64,000 nt of DNA from Idiomarina aminovorans (GCF_023155095.1 NZ_JAKNDA010000007.1:1-64000), one strand, 5' to 3'; shown: positions 45,521 through 56,121, counted from the stretch's first letter. Numbers and translations are program-made. The notes: a model not told the origin generated them from the sequence alone.

Positions 45521-47062
45521 ATGAATCAAAAAAATGTATGTTTTGGTGCAGGCGCTTTAAGAATTGAAGATATTGTCCGGCTTTCCCGTCGCGAGGCGAA
45601 AGCGCATTTAAGTCCAGACCCTTTGTTCCGCGAGAGAATTCAGGCAGGAGCGGACTTTCTCGATAAACTCCTGTTGGAAGACGGTGTTATTTACGGCGTC
45701 ACGACCGGTTATGGAGACAGTTGCACAGTCGCTGTTCCGGCTGGTTTAGTTGATGAGCTGCCGCTGCACCTGACACGCTTTCATGGTTGTGGCTTGGGCG
45801 AGCATTTTGATAAACCTACGGTGCGAGCTATTCTGGCCGTTCGCTTGTGCTCTTTGGCACAAGGGTATTCGGGCGTGAGCTGGGAGTTGCTGGAACGACT
45901 GACTCTAATGCTGAATGAGGATATATTGCCTCTTATTCCTGAGGAGGGAAGCGTTGGCGCCAGTGGCGACTTAACGCCTTTATCCTATATTGCCAGTGCT
46001 CTTGTGGGTGAAAATAGAGTGCATTTTCGCGGGCAGATTATTTCAAGTCAGGAAGCGTTTAACCGCTTAGGGTTCCAACCTTATCACCTCAGACCCAAAG
46101 AAGCTTTGGCTTTAATGAATGGCACCGCCGTTATGACAGCTGTGGCTTGCCTGAACTTTGATAAAGCGGATTATTTCAGTCGTCTGTCGAGCCGTATTAC
46201 GTCTTTGGCGTGTTATGCACTGGGTGGCAACGCCCAACATTTTGATGAGCATTTATTTCAGGTTAAACCCCACGCGGGACAACAGCAGGTTGCTCAGTGG
46301 ATACGTCACGATTTAGGAGAAATACCGGCTGAAAGAAACTCTGCGCGCTTGCAGGACCGGTACTCTATTCGCTGTGCTCCGCATATTGTCGGTGCCCTAA
46401 AAGATGCTTTACCCTGGCTTCGGGAAACAATAGAAAATGAGTTAAATAGTGCCAATGACAACCCCATTATTGATGCTGAACGAGAACAGGTTCTGCACGG
46501 TGGTCATTTTTATGGTGGTCATATTGCTATGGCCATGGACACCTTAAAAACGCAGGTCGCCAATCTGGCCGATTTACACGACAGACAAATGGCTCTGTTG
46601 ATGGATCAGAAAGTGAATAATGGTTTACCGGCAAACTTATCAGGAGCCGATAGCAGCAGAGCCTCGGTTAATCATGGGTTTAAAGCGGTTCAAATTGGTT
46701 GTTCGGCCTGGACCGCAGAAGCACTGAAACTGACCATGCCCGCCAGTGTATTCTCTCGCTCTACTGAGTGCCATAATCAGGATAAAGTCAGCATGGGCAC
46801 CATTGCTGCGAGGGATTGTGTGAGGGTTTTGGAATTAACCGCACAGGTTGTCACTGCAACTCTTTTGGCCTCTTGCCAAGGGGGTCGGCTGAGGCAAAAA
46901 ATGGAGAGTGCACCGGAATCTTTATCGATAGACGTAGAAAATATGCTCAACGACATTGAAAAAGAGTTTGCTCCGGTAAACGAAGACCGAGCGCTAGAAG
47001 GTGAGCTTCGTTTTTGGTTGGAGCAATTGACTGAAAAGCGTTGGTGTTTGTACACATATTGA
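45521..47062 (+). CDS. MIO-type aromatic amino acid ammonia-lyase (HAL/TAL/PAL family)
   Basis: 513 residues. The self-forming MIO cofactor triplet is in GSVGASGDLTPLS; catalytic Tyr in VTTGYGDSC; ANDNP, RSTECHNQDKVS and QDRYSIR are conserved. The substrate-selecting pair, serine-histidine in HAL (LSHAAGIG), reads Phe-His here (RFHGCGLG). That makes a hut-type histidine role uncertain, and no hut genes are nearby. GYGDSC plus FHGCGLG resembles lyases of aryl-polyene/xanthomonadin clusters, from memory, but no such cluster is visible. Likely product: urocanate or a hydroxycinnamate. Confidence 0.85.
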   Translation: MNQKNVCFGAGALRIEDIVRLSRREAKAHLSPDPLFRERIQAGADFLDKLLLEDGVIYGVTTGYGDSCTVAVPAGLVDELPLHLTRFHGCGLGEHFDKPTVRAILAVRLCSLAQGYSGVSWELLERLTLMLNEDILPLIPEEGSVGASGDLTPLSYIASALVGENRVHFRGQIISSQEAFNRLGFQPYHLRPKEALALMNGTAVMTAVACLNFDKADYFSRLSSRITSLACYALGGNAQHFDEHLFQVKPHAGQQQVAQWIRHDLGEIPAERNSARLQDRYSIRCAPHIVGALKDALPWLRETIENELNSANDNPIIDAEREQVLHGGHFYGGHIAMAMDTLKTQVANLADLHDRQMALLMDQKVNNGLPANLSGADSSRASVNHGFKAVQIGCSAWTAEALKLTMPASVFSRSTECHNQDKVSMGTIAARDCVRVLELTAQVVTATLLASCQGGRLRQKMESAPESLSIDVENMLNDIEKEFAPVNEDRALEGELRFWLEQLTEKRWCLYTY

Positions 47063-47155
47063 TACGTATTTGTGCTACTTTCTAATTGGATACTTTGCTA
47101 AATTAAAGAGTCGTTTATAAGAACTCACCAGAGAACGTTGATAAGGACAATAACA

Positions 47156-49294
47156 ATGAAATATCTACTGGGAGCGGTTGCGGTCAGTTTGCTGACCGCC
47201 TGCTCACAAAATACTGAAACAGAACAAGAGGCGAATACGCAATCTATGTCGTATCCGGAAACGCGCAAAGGTGATGTGGTCGATACTTATTTTGGTACTG
47301 AAGTCGCAGACCCGTATCGCTGGTTAGAAGATGACCGCAGTGAAGAAACCGAAAACTGGGTTGAAGCACAGAATGAAATGACTTTCGCGCATCTTGAGTC
47401 TATTCCATATCGTGAAAAGATAGAAAAGCGTCTGACCGAGTTATGGAATTACGAAAAAATCAGCGCGCCGTTTAAAGAAGGTGATTACACTTACTTCTAT
47501 AAAAATGACGGATTGCAGAACCAATATGTGGTTTACCGTCAAAAAGACGATGAAGAGCCGGAAGTATTTCTGGAACCCAATACTTTTAGTGAAGACGGTA
47601 CAACCTCGCTGGCGCAGTTAGCTTTCTCTGACGATGGCTCGTTAGCCGCTTATTCAATTTCTGAAGGCGGCAGTGACTGGCGTAAAGTCATTGTCATTGA
47701 CGCCGAAACCAAAGAACAATTGGAAGATCCGTTAGTGGACGTTAAGTTCAGCGGCGTTTCCTGGCTTGGCAATGAAGGTTTTTACTATTCCAGCTATGAC
47801 AAGCCAGAAGGCAGCGAGCTTTCGGCAAAAACCGACCAGCACAAGCTGTATTACCACGAGCTGGGCACAGACCAGTCAGACGACAAGCTGGTGTTTGGCG
47901 GAACCGATGCCGAGAAACATCGTTATGTTGGCGGTTACGTTACCGATGACGACCAATACCTGTTGATTTCAGCGGCAAACTCTACCTCCGGTAATAAGCT
48001 CTTTATTAAAGACCTGAGCAAAGACAACAGTGAGCTTGTCACGGTTCTGAACCATACCGATTCCGATACCCGCGTATTGGATAATAATGGCTCAAAACTT
48101 TACCTGGTGACTAATCTGGACGCGCCAAATCAGCGCGTTGTCACCGTTGATGCCAGTAATCCAACAGCGGATAACTGGGAAGACTTTATTCCGGAAACTG
48201 AGAACGTATTAAGCGTTTCAACCGGTGCGGGCTATATTTTTGCCGAGTACATGGTGGATGCTGTCGCTCAGGTAAAACAATACGCTTATAACGGTGACAT
48301 GGTGCGTGAAGTGCAGCTTCCGGGTGTCGGCAGTATTGGTGGCTTTTCAGGTAAAAAAGAACAGGAAGATTTGTATTACACCTTTACTAATTATAGTACG
48401 CCATCGACCATTTATAAGTTTGATCCAGACCAAGGCGGCTCTGACGTTTATGCTGAGTCAGGTGCTGATTTTGAATCCGCCAACTATGAATCAAAGCAGG
48501 TGTTTTATACCTCGAAAGACGGCACCAAAGTGCCCATGATCATCACCTACAAAAAGGGCACGGAGCTCGACGGCTCTAACCCAACCATTTTGTACGGTTA
48601 CGGTGGTTTTAATATTAGCCTGACACCGTCGTTTAGCATTGCGAATGCAGCCTGGTTAGAAATGGGTGGTGTTTATGCCGTTGCTAACTTACGCGGTGGT
48701 GGTGAATACGGTAAAGACTGGCATAAGGCTGGCACTAAAATGCAAAAACAAAACGTTTTTGATGACTTTATTGCCGCCGCTGAGTACTTGATTGATGAAA
48801 AATACACCTCGTCTGAGCAATTGGCAGTGCGTGGCGGTTCAAATGGTGGTTTGTTAGTGGGTGCGGTAATGACTCAGCGGCCAGAGCTGTTTGCGGTTGC
48901 TTTACCAGCGGTTGGGGTGCTGGACATGCTTCGTTATCACACCTTTACCGCGGGCGCTGGCTGGGCATACGACTACGGCACAGCAGATGACAGCAAAGAA
49001 ATGTTCGAATACTTGCTGGGTTACTCACCGGTACATAACGTGGAAGAAGGTGTTGCTTATCCGGCTACGTTGATCACTACGGGTGATCATGATGACCGTG
49101 TAGTTCCTGCTCACTCCTTTAAGTTTGCAGCAGAGCTGCAGGACAAAGCGGGCGGTGACAACCCTCAGCTGATCCGTATTGAAACCAATGCGGGTCATGG
49201 TGCTGGTACACCGGTTTCAAAAACCATTGAACAGTATTCTGATATTTTCGGGTTCACTTTCTACCACATGGGGTTTGAACAGCTTCCTGAATAA
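47156..49294 (+). CDS. Prolyl oligopeptidase (S9A), lipoprotein
   Basis: 712 residues from ATG at 47156 (AAGGAC upstream). N-terminal lipobox LLTAC means it is anchored in the periplasmic membrane face. A seven-bladed propeller (about 80-430) is followed by an alpha/beta hydrolase with catalytic Ser in [11 protein letters not shown], Asp in GDHDDRVVP and His in NAGHGAG. Cleaves short proline-containing peptides; a peptide-degrading lifestyle is usual for this kind of marine bacterium. A hairpin terminator follows. Confidence 0.95.
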   Translation: MKYLLGAVAVSLLTACSQNTETEQEANTQSMSYPETRKGDVVDTYFGTEVADPYRWLEDDRSEETENWVEAQNEMTFAHLESIPYREKIEKRLTELWNYEKISAPFKEGDYTYFYKNDGLQNQYVVYRQKDDEEPEVFLEPNTFSEDGTTSLAQLAFSDDGSLAAYSISEGGSDWRKVIVIDAETKEQLEDPLVDVKFSGVSWLGNEGFYYSSYDKPEGSELSAKTDQHKLYYHELGTDQSDDKLVFGGTDAEKHRYVGGYVTDDDQYLLISAANSTSGNKLFIKDLSKDNSELVTVLNHTDSDTRVLDNNGSKLYLVTNLDAPNQRVVTVDASNPTADNWEDFIPETENVLSVSTGAGYIFAEYMVDAVAQVKQYAYNGDMVREVQLPGVGSIGGFSGKKEQEDLYYTFTNYSTPSTIYKFDPDQGGSDVYAESGADFESANYESKQVFYTSKDGTKVPMIITYKKGTELDGSNPTILYGYGGFNISLTPSFSIANAAWLEMGGVYAVANLRGGGEYGKDWHKAGTKMQKQNVFDDFIAAAEYLIDEKYTSSEQLAVRGGSNGGLLVGAVMTQRPELFAVALPAVGVLDMLRYHTFTAGAGWAYDYGTADDSKEMFEYLLGYSPVHNVEEGVAYPATLITTGDHDDRVVPAHSFKFAAELQDKAGGDNPQLIRIETNAGHGAGTPVSKTIEQYSDIFGFTFYHMGFEQLPE

Positions 49295-49302
49295 CCACCA
49301 AA

Positions 49303-49340
49303 ACGCAAAGGTTTCGTTATAAACAGCGAAACTTTTGCGT
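49303..49340 (+). terminator. Hairpin after the prolyl oligopeptidase gene
   Basis: ACGCAAAGGTTTCG (49303-49316) pairs with CGAAACTTTTGCGT (49327-49340), 14 pairs including one G-T, with a 10-base loop. The downstream T-run is weak, so termination is likely but not certain. Confidence 0.6.
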
Positions 49341-49413
49341 CATTCGTTCGCTATTTTTCACGTTTCCCGTTAATCTTTTTATTATATCATTCGCTAATAG
49401 TGAGGATTCTACG

Positions 49414-50328
49414 ATGACGAGCGATTTTAATATGATGTGGGTAGTTGGTGCTGTGGTTGTTCTATTGCTGCTTATAGCATCAGTGCGCATTGTGCCGCAG
49501 CAAAGTGTGTACTTAGTTGAGCTATTCGGACGCTATCGGCGAATGCTGACACCGGGCCTTAACTTTATCATTCCTCTTATTGAACAAGTTGCTCATAAAC
49601 AGTCAATGAGAACCCGGCAGCTCGATGTCGACGTGGAAACTAAGACGAATGACAACGTCTTTGTGGTTGTCCGGGTTTCGGTGCAGTATCGGGTCAGTAA
49701 TGAAACCTCGGTTTACAATGCGTTCTACCAGCTGGAAAACCCCGAATGGCAAATGCAGTCCTATGTGTTTGATACGGTGCGTGCGCAAATTCCCAAGCAA
49801 AACCTGGATGCCGTATTTGATAATAAAGACTCCATATCTAAGGACGTAAAAGGGCAACTGCGCGACACTATGGAAGACTATGGTTTTGAAATCATCGCCT
49901 CACTGGTGACGGATATCGATCCTGATCAGTCGGTTAAAGATTCCATGAACCAAATTAATGCAGCGGAAAGGGAACGTCGCGCCGCTGAACATAAAGCGGA
50001 AGCTGAGAAAATCATGTTAGTCAAACAGGCCGAGGCCGATAAAGAGTCTAAAATTTTACAAGGTCAGGGAATAGCCGGTCAGCGCCTTGCCATTGCTGAA
50101 GGTTTACGGGACTCTATTGCTATGGTCACAGACCAGGCGAATGATATTACCTCTAAAGACGTTATCGACTTGCTGAAATTTACCAACTATGTCGATGTAC
50201 TGGGGTCTTTCGATACAGCAGCCAGCAAGGTCATTATGCTACCACAGCCGACCGGGCAACTGGATTCATTATCATCGGATATTTTAAGCGCAATGGAAGC
50301 CGCTAAAGACACTAAAAAAAATGACTGA
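49414..50328 (+). CDS. SPFH/stomatin-family membrane protein (paraslipin-like)
   Basis: 304 residues: one N-terminal transmembrane helix (about 8-26), a band-7 domain (VPQQSVYLVELFGRYRRML, RTRQLDVDVETKTNDNVFV) and a coiled coil (ERERRAAEHKAEAEKIM). These proteins build ring-like membrane scaffolds. The exact client is unknown; no NfeD partner is adjacent. Strong GAGGA ribosome site. Overlaps the next gene by 8 bases. Confidence 0.9.
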   Translation: MTSDFNMMWVVGAVVVLLLLIASVRIVPQQSVYLVELFGRYRRMLTPGLNFIIPLIEQVAHKQSMRTRQLDVDVETKTNDNVFVVVRVSVQYRVSNETSVYNAFYQLENPEWQMQSYVFDTVRAQIPKQNLDAVFDNKDSISKDVKGQLRDTMEDYGFEIIASLVTDIDPDQSVKDSMNQINAAERERRAAEHKAEAEKIMLVKQAEADKESKILQGQGIAGQRLAIAEGLRDSIAMVTDQANDITSKDVIDLLKFTNYVDVLGSFDTAASKVIMLPQPTGQLDSLSSDILSAMEAAKDTKKND

Positions 50329-51523
50329 AACCTTTCCTCTGCTGGCCGCCCAGCCCATTTATGACATTAGAAACCAGTTTTATGCGGTTGAGCTGCTTTA
50401 TCGTAGCGCGGTCAATTTAACGGCCGAAACGGTAGGTGATACGGCAGCTACCAGCGAAGTCATCTTCAATCTATGCGCCGGCATTACCAGGCAAACTGAG
50501 CAATATGATGCTACAGCTTTTATTAACGTTTCCAGCGAGTTTCTGGTTTCACAAAGCTTTTTGCCGATTGAACCTGACAAAGTGGTTATTGAGTTGGTTG
50601 AGCGCATTAAGCCCACCAAAGCGATAATCAATGCGGTGGCGCGCTGGCATAAAAAAGGCTTTCGCTTTGCGCTGGATGACTTTGAATTTGACCCTGCGTG
50701 GGAGCCGCTGCTTAAGTACGCGTCTTACATTAAGGTGGATGTATCGACACTAACGTTGGAACAAGCTAAGACTTTCAAACAAAAGCTAAGCGGCTTTAAA
50801 GGTAAATGGCTGGCCGAGCGTGTTGAGGATGAAGTTACTAAAGAAGCTTACGAAGCTTTAGGTTTTGAGCTGTTTCAGGGTTATTATTTTGCAAAGCCTA
50901 AAGTGGTTTATGGAACACGGCTGGAACCGTCCTCGTTGCAGCTGACAAAAGTTCTTACGCATTGCTTTGAAGACGAGCCAGACTTAACTGAATTGTCTAA
51001 CCTCATATCGGAAGATCCTAAGCTGTCGGTCAGTTTGCTGAAAATAGTGAACAGCCCTTTATACCCAACGGTAAGCCCTGTTACTCGTGTTAAGGACGTG
51101 ATCATGCGCTTGGGTATTGAAAATCTAAGGCGTTGGATTGCGTTAATTAGTTCGGTATCAGCCAGTAGCCAGGAAGCCTCGCGAATGGTCTTAGTGCGGG
51201 CGCAAATGTGTTATGAATTAGCGAAAAGGCAAGATTCTCCCGATTTAGACCCGGATCAATGCTACTTCGTGGGTTTGTTGTCTGGTATCGACATTATGTT
51301 GGGCGTGGACAAAGCGTGTTTCTTTGAAAAGTTGCCCTTGTCTGAACAAACTAAGGCGGCGGTTGACGACTGTGCCGGACCAATGGGACGATGTTTAAAT
51401 ATTGCGCTTAAACTGGAGCGGTTTGTTCAGATGAAAGAGCGGGTCGATAAAATTGAACCGCGCTTATTAAGAACTTACAGACAGGTCTCCTATAATGTTC
51501 AGGAGTTATTCAATACGATTTAA
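50321..51523 (+). CDS. EAL-HDOD signalling protein
   Basis: 400 residues: an EAL-type domain (about 1-205, ELLYRS in the EAL position and FALDDFEF) followed by an HDOD domain (about 215-400, LISEDPKLSVSLLKIVNSP). The EAL motif deviates from E(A/V)LLR, so the phosphodiesterase is probably inactive, as in the YuxH family. HDOD proteins act in stress and c-di-GMP signalling. Coupled to the SPFH gene, and its stop overlaps the sufE stop by 4 bases. Confidence 0.9.
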   Translation: MTETFPLLAAQPIYDIRNQFYAVELLYRSAVNLTAETVGDTAATSEVIFNLCAGITRQTEQYDATAFINVSSEFLVSQSFLPIEPDKVVIELVERIKPTKAIINAVARWHKKGFRFALDDFEFDPAWEPLLKYASYIKVDVSTLTLEQAKTFKQKLSGFKGKWLAERVEDEVTKEAYEALGFELFQGYYFAKPKVVYGTRLEPSSLQLTKVLTHCFEDEPDLTELSNLISEDPKLSVSLLKIVNSPLYPTVSPVTRVKDVIMRLGIENLRRWIALISSVSASSQEASRMVLVRAQMCYELAKRQDSPDLDPDQCYFVGLLSGIDIMLGVDKACFFEKLPLSEQTKAAVDDCAGPMGRCLNIALKLERFVQMKERVDKIEPRLLRTYRQVSYNVQELFNTI

Positions 51524-51933
51524 GCCTGACTGTGTTTGGCTAACTGCTGAACCTTCCCGACAATAGCCCGCAAACCGTTGCCGCGAGTTGGGGTAATGTG
51601 GTTTTCTAAATCCAACTGAGCAAAATAATTGTCGATATCAAACGCCAGTATTTGTTCGGGCGTTTTGTCGTGGTAAGCGGCCATGACCAGTGTTAATAAG
51701 CCCTGAACAATCACTGCATCGCTATCCACATGTAACAGCAGCTTATCGTCTTTTTCTTCGCTAATGAGCCATACATTACTTTGGCAACCGCGCACCAGAT
51801 ACTCTTCTTTATGCTGGCTTTCCGGTAAGCCGGGTAATGCTTTACCTAAATCAATGATGTACTGGTATCGTTGCTCCCAGTTGTCTAAGAACTCCAGGTC
51901 ATCGATAATTTCGTCTGTATTGGGTAGATTCAT
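51520..51933 (-). CDS. sufE: SufE sulfur-transfer protein
   Basis: 137 residues from ATG at 51933 (the open frame reaches 51972). It has the acceptor Cys in LVRGCQSNVWL and the SufE fold (LPGLPESQHK, AFDIDNYFAQLDL). It takes sulfur from SufS and passes it to SufBCD. It is the last gene of the suf operon, 44 bases after sufT. Confidence 0.92.
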   Translation of the reverse strand: MNLPNTDEIIDDLEFLDNWEQRYQYIIDLGKALPGLPESQHKEEYLVRGCQSNVWLISEEKDDKLLLHVDSDAVIVQGLLTLVMAAYHDKTPEQILAFDIDNYFAQLDLENHITPTRGNGLRAIVGKVQQLAKHSQA

Positions 51934-51977
51934 GCTGTGCAATAACCTTTGGTTACAAGTTAAAAGAGTCACTTATG

Positions 51978-52511
51978 TTAAAAGAAGACACCGGCTTCAA
52001 GTTGAGCTTCTTCGCTCATCATATCGCGCGACCAGGGTGGGTCAAAAACCAAATCAACGTTCACGGTTTTAACGTGCGGAACCAATGACACGCGGTATTC
52101 AACATCACCAACTAAAACCGGACCCATGCCGCAGCCTGGCGCGGTAAGCGTCATATCAATTGTAACGGTGCCAGAGTCTTCATCAACGACAACTTTGTAG
52201 ATAAGCCCCAGCGATACCAGGTTAATCGGAATTTCCGGGTCGAATACGGTTTCTAAGGCTTCCCAGATTTGTTCTTCCGAAACTTTTCCGTTGGCCGGTG
52301 GTTCGAAGTCGAGTTTCTCTGGCTTACGACCAATGGCATCCGCGTCCGTACCATCTATGCGCAGCATGTTCCCCTGAAAGGTGACGGTATAGTTACCGCC
52401 TAAATCCTGAGTAATAGTCACAAACTCGCCTTTAGAAATAACTTGGGGCTCACCCGTTGGCACGCGACGCGCTTTAACCTCTCGGGTGGTGGACACCATT
52501 TTCTGCTGCAT
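51978..52511 (-). CDS. sufT: SufT, DUF59/MIP18-family Fe-S assembly protein
   Basis: 177 residues: an N-terminal extension (REVKARRVPTGE, ITQDLGGNYTVTF) and a DUF59 domain with DPEIPINLVSLGLIY and LTAPGCGMGPVL. SufT helps iron-sulfur cluster maturation or delivery. It is placed between sufA and sufE. Confidence 0.92.
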   Translation of the reverse strand: MQQKMVSTTREVKARRVPTGEPQVISKGEFVTITQDLGGNYTVTFQGNMLRIDGTDADAIGRKPEKLDFEPPANGKVSEEQIWEALETVFDPEIPINLVSLGLIYKVVVDEDSGTVTIDMTLTAPGCGMGPVLVGDVEYRVSLVPHVKTVNVDLVFDPPWSRDMMSEEAQLEAGVFF

Positions 52512-52525
52512 AGATTAAACTTCCG

Positions 52526-52882
52526 TTACTGCACGTTGAAGCTTTCGCCGCAACCACACTCATTGACAACATTGGGGTTATTAAATTTAACGATACCGTT
52601 AATGCCTTCTTTTACGTAATCGATTTCCGTATTACGCACCAGTTCCAGCGCATTAGAGGCAATAGCAACTTTCAGGTTATCGTTAATGTCCACCACTTCA
52701 TCAGCGTCTTCCAACGCGTCGACTGAATCGAGTACATAGGCATAACCGGTGCAACCGCTCTGCTTAGTTGACAGGCGAATAAATTTGCCCGGCTGATCTT
52801 TTAAGCGCGTTTCAAAATAGTGTATGGCGCTTTCTGTCATCGAAATTAACGACGATGATGGTACAAATGTTTCTACAGACAT
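52526..52882 (-). CDS. sufA: SufA, A-type iron-sulfur carrier
   Basis: 118 residues with the three conserved cysteines, one in KQSGCTGYAY and two in NECGCGESF. It carries nascent clusters to apoproteins. AGGAGGA ribosome site ahead of the ATG. It follows sufS by 16 bases. Confidence 0.93.
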   Translation of the reverse strand: MSVETFVPSSSLISMTESAIHYFETRLKDQPGKFIRLSTKQSGCTGYAYVLDSVDALEDADEVVDINDNLKVAIASNALELVRNTEIDYVKEGINGIVKFNNPNVVNECGCGESFNVQ

Positions 52883-52898
52883 GAGTCTCCTCCTGCCA

Positions 52899-54116
52899 TC
52901 AGGCTAGCATTAGACGAGCTTTGTTGATGCCTTCGAACAGCTTATCAACCTCGTCTAATGTATTGTAAATGGTAAACGACGCGCGCGCAGTCCCCGGAAC
53001 CTTCAGGCGTTTCATTAATGGTTGGGCGCAATGGTCGCCGGTACGAATGGCAATACCTTGTTTATCCAGCAAAAAACCAATATCGGCGGGGTGGGCACCG
53101 TCTAAAATAAAGCTTAGCACGCCAATTTTATTGTCGGCGTGACCAACAATGGTTAATCCGTCGGTTTGTTCAGCCAGCTTGGTTGCTTTGGCCAGCAAGG
53201 CTTGCTCGTGCGCTAAAATATCGGCGGCATCAAATTGTTGTAACCAATCAATTGCCGCAGCTAAACCAATAGCGCCGGCAATATTGGGAGTGCCAGCCTC
53301 CAGGCGGTTCGGTAACTCACCCCAGGTGGCGTCCTGATAACTGACGGTGGCAATCATTTCACCACCGACTAGCCAGACCGGCCAGTCTTGCAATACTTCG
53401 TAGCTGCCCCAGAGTACTCCAATACCGGTCGGTCCAAATAGCTTGTGTCCGGAAAAAGCATAGAAATCACAGCCAATGTCCTGCACATCAATAGCACCGT
53501 GCGCAACGCCCTGTGCACCGTCAATCATGACCAATGCATCTTTGGCCTTGGCTGCTGCAGTGAGCTCTTTAACAGGGTTAATGGTGCCAAGCGCATTAGA
53601 AATATGCGGCATAGAAACGAAAACCGTGTTGTCACTTAAAAGAGAATGAAACTGTTCGATATTCAGTGAACCGTCTTCGTTTATGGGGACAACTTTTAGG
53701 CTCGCGCCAGAGCGCTTGCATGCCTGTTGCCAGGTTACCAGGTTAGCATGATGCTCCATCTCAGTAACCAGCACTTCATCACCGGCTTTTAGTCGCTGGG
53801 CAACGCCATTGGCGACCCGGTTAATGCCTTCGGTTGTACCGCTGGTCCAGATAACTTCTTCCTGACGGTTAGCATGTATGTAGTCAGCCACTGTTTTACG
53901 TGCCGCTTCATAACGACGGGTTGCTTCATCGGAAAGATAATGAGCGCCTCGATGAACGTTGGCGTTGCATTGAGTATAGTAATCCGTCAGCGCATCGATG
54001 ACCGCTTGTGGCTTTTGCGTGGTGGCAGCGTTATCCAGATAAACTAACGGTTTACCATTAACTTCGCGATGCAGTATGGGAAACTGCTCACGTATTTGTG
54101 CAACGTTCAGGTTCAT
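52899..54116 (-). CDS. sufS: SufS cysteine desulfurase
   Basis: 405 residues, PLP enzyme of aminotransferase class V. The PLP lysine is in SGHKLFGPTGIG, the active-site Cys in RTGDHCAQPLM; it begins VAQIREQFPIL. It releases sulfur from cysteine for cluster building. Its ATG overlaps the sufD stop. Confidence 0.96.
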   Translation of the reverse strand: MNLNVAQIREQFPILHREVNGKPLVYLDNAATTQKPQAVIDALTDYYTQCNANVHRGAHYLSDEATRRYEAARKTVADYIHANRQEEVIWTSGTTEGINRVANGVAQRLKAGDEVLVTEMEHHANLVTWQQACKRSGASLKVVPINEDGSLNIEQFHSLLSDNTVFVSMPHISNALGTINPVKELTAAAKAKDALVMIDGAQGVAHGAIDVQDIGCDFYAFSGHKLFGPTGIGVLWGSYEVLQDWPVWLVGGEMIATVSYQDATWGELPNRLEAGTPNIAGAIGLAAAIDWLQQFDAADILAHEQALLAKATKLAEQTDGLTIVGHADNKIGVLSFILDGAHPADIGFLLDKQGIAIRTGDHCAQPLMKRLKVPGTARASFTIYNTLDEVDKLFEGINKARLMLA

Positions 54117-55363
54117 TGCTGCTCCATCATACTTTCAAAGCGAGTTTTCAAAATAGGCTGTAACCAGTCTGCCAACGCTTTGTTAGGCATCTGGGAGACC
54201 ATTTCCTGAACAAAACCAAAGTTCAGCATCACCAGTGCCTGCTGCTTATCTATGCCGCGGGTCAGCATGTAATACAAGGCGTCTTCATCAATCTCAGCAA
54301 CGGTTGCCCCGTGTGCGCATTGAACGTCATCCGCGTATATCTCAAGTTCTGGTTTGGTATTGATTTGTGCGCCGCGAGTCAATAACAAATTGCGGTTGTT
54401 CAATTCAGCCAGCGTTTTCTGCGCATGACGATGAATATGAATACGCCCGTTAAATACCGCTTTTGCCCGGTCACCAATAATGCCACGAGCGTTTTCCTCG
54501 GTAGTACCGTTGGGGGATGCGTGTTCAATAGTGCTGTGTAAATCAAAGTGCTGACGCGGTGCCAGTAAATACACATTATTAAACTTAGCAAACGCATGCT
54601 CACCAGCGTGTTCAATATCCACGTCCAGGCGAGTTAGCTGGCTGCCATAACCTATTAAGGTACTGTTGAGTTTAGCGTGATCATGCAATTTAAAGTGGCT
54701 GCCGCCAATATGAATGGCTTCGCCTTCGTGCAAAGCAAAACGGTAATGCTCCAGACGTGCTTTTTCCGCAATGTCGTACTCGGCAAACGCTGTGTTCAGA
54801 CTGTTACCTGAGCCGCTGCCATGCTCGATAATGGTTGCCTGTGCGTTTTCGCCAACACGTACCAGGGTACGCTGATGCGACTCGATACCTGCCGAGGCAA
54901 AGTTAACGATACGAATGGGCTGCTCAACTTTAGCACCGGCTGCAATATCAATAACAACACCTTGCTGCGCCAGCACGTCGTTAACCAGACCAAACAGATG
55001 GCGGCTGGGTTTTACTTGTGCAAACAGCGCTTCTGCGGTTTGGCTGGGCGCTGAAAGCTCACTAATAGTGACACCTTCAGGCAGCTTAAGCTGACTGATG
55101 TCGGTGTTGAGCTGCCCATCGACAAAGACCAGATCCAGACTATTCAATCCCTCAATTAAAGGGGCTTCAGCGGTAGCATTAACGCTGGCTGCCTTGAGTT
55201 CTAAGTCAGCGACCGGATGCAATGACGTATAGCGCCAGGCTTCAGTACGGCGGGTAGGCCATTGCTGCTGTTTTAAAGTGTCCAAGGCTTGTGCCCGGAC
55301 CGGAGATAGCCAATCGTCAACGGTCGAGGCACGCTCTAAAACGTGGTTTAACCATTGGCTCAT
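54113..55363 (-). CDS. sufD: SufD scaffold subunit
   Basis: 416 residues with a beta-helical core and a SufBD-family C-terminus (CAHGATVAEIDEDALYYMLTRGI). It is a partner of SufB and SufC in the scaffold complex. Overlaps sufC and sufS by 4 bases each. Confidence 0.95.
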   Translation of the reverse strand: MSQWLNHVLERASTVDDWLSPVRAQALDTLKQQQWPTRRTEAWRYTSLHPVADLELKAASVNATAEAPLIEGLNSLDLVFVDGQLNTDISQLKLPEGVTISELSAPSQTAEALFAQVKPSRHLFGLVNDVLAQQGVVIDIAAGAKVEQPIRIVNFASAGIESHQRTLVRVGENAQATIIEHGSGSGNSLNTAFAEYDIAEKARLEHYRFALHEGEAIHIGGSHFKLHDHAKLNSTLIGYGSQLTRLDVDIEHAGEHAFAKFNNVYLLAPRQHFDLHSTIEHASPNGTTEENARGIIGDRAKAVFNGRIHIHRHAQKTLAELNNRNLLLTRGAQINTKPELEIYADDVQCAHGATVAEIDEDALYYMLTRGIDKQQALVMLNFGFVQEMVSQMPNKALADWLQPILKTRFESMMEQQ

Positions 55364-56118
55364 GCATCCACTCCTTCTGCTTCAGCTAACCAGGCATAAC
55401 CTGACGCTTCGACTTCTTTAGCCAGTTCAGGGCCGCCGCTTTTCACAATTTTGCCGTTTGAAATAATATGCACATAGTCCGGCTGAATGTAATCCAGCAG
55501 GCGCTGATAGTGGGTAACGACAATGAAGCTGCGCTCGCCGTCACGTTGGCTATTTACGCCTTTTGCAACAACTTGTAACGCATCGACGTCCAGACCGGAA
55601 TCGGACTCATCAAGTATGGCCAGTTTAGGTTCCAGCATGATCAACTGCATAATTTCGTTACGCTTTTTCTCACCGCCGGAAAAGCCTTCATTGACACCAC
55701 GTTTTAAGAAATCTAACGGTAATTCAACTTGTTTACAGGCATCTTTGGCTTTCTTCAAAAATTCTGCAGAGCTTAGCGCGTTTTCGCCACGAGCTTCACG
55801 TATGGCATTCACGGATTCCTTCATGAATTCCATATTGCTCACGCCGGGAATTTCGACCGGGTACTGGAAAGCCAGAAATATACCTGCCTGTGCGCGCTCT
55901 TCTACTTCCATGTCCAGTAAGTCTTTACCGTTCATTTCAACGCTGCCGCTTTCAACTTCGTAGCCGTCGCGACCCGATAAAACGTAACCTAAAGTACTTT
56001 TGCCAGCACCATTAGGTCCCATAATGGCGTGCACTTCGCCGGGTTTTATTTCCAGATCCAGGCCTTTCAAAATTGTTGTGTCTTCTACACGTGCGTGTAG
56101 GTCGTTAATAGATAGCAT
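55360..56118 (-). CDS. sufC: SufC ATPase
   Basis: 252 residues with Walker A GPNGAGKST, signature GFSGGEKKRNEI, Walker B LAILDESDSGLD. It energises the SufBCD scaffold. It follows sufB after 3 bases. Confidence 0.96.
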   Translation of the reverse strand: MLSINDLHARVEDTTILKGLDLEIKPGEVHAIMGPNGAGKSTLGYVLSGRDGYEVESGSVEMNGKDLLDMEVEERAQAGIFLAFQYPVEIPGVSNMEFMKESVNAIREARGENALSSAEFLKKAKDACKQVELPLDFLKRGVNEGFSGGEKKRNEIMQLIMLEPKLAILDESDSGLDVDALQVVAKGVNSQRDGERSFIVVTHYQRLLDYIQPDYVHIISNGKIVKSGGPELAKEVEASGYAWLAEAEGVDA

Positions 56119-56121
56119 TGT

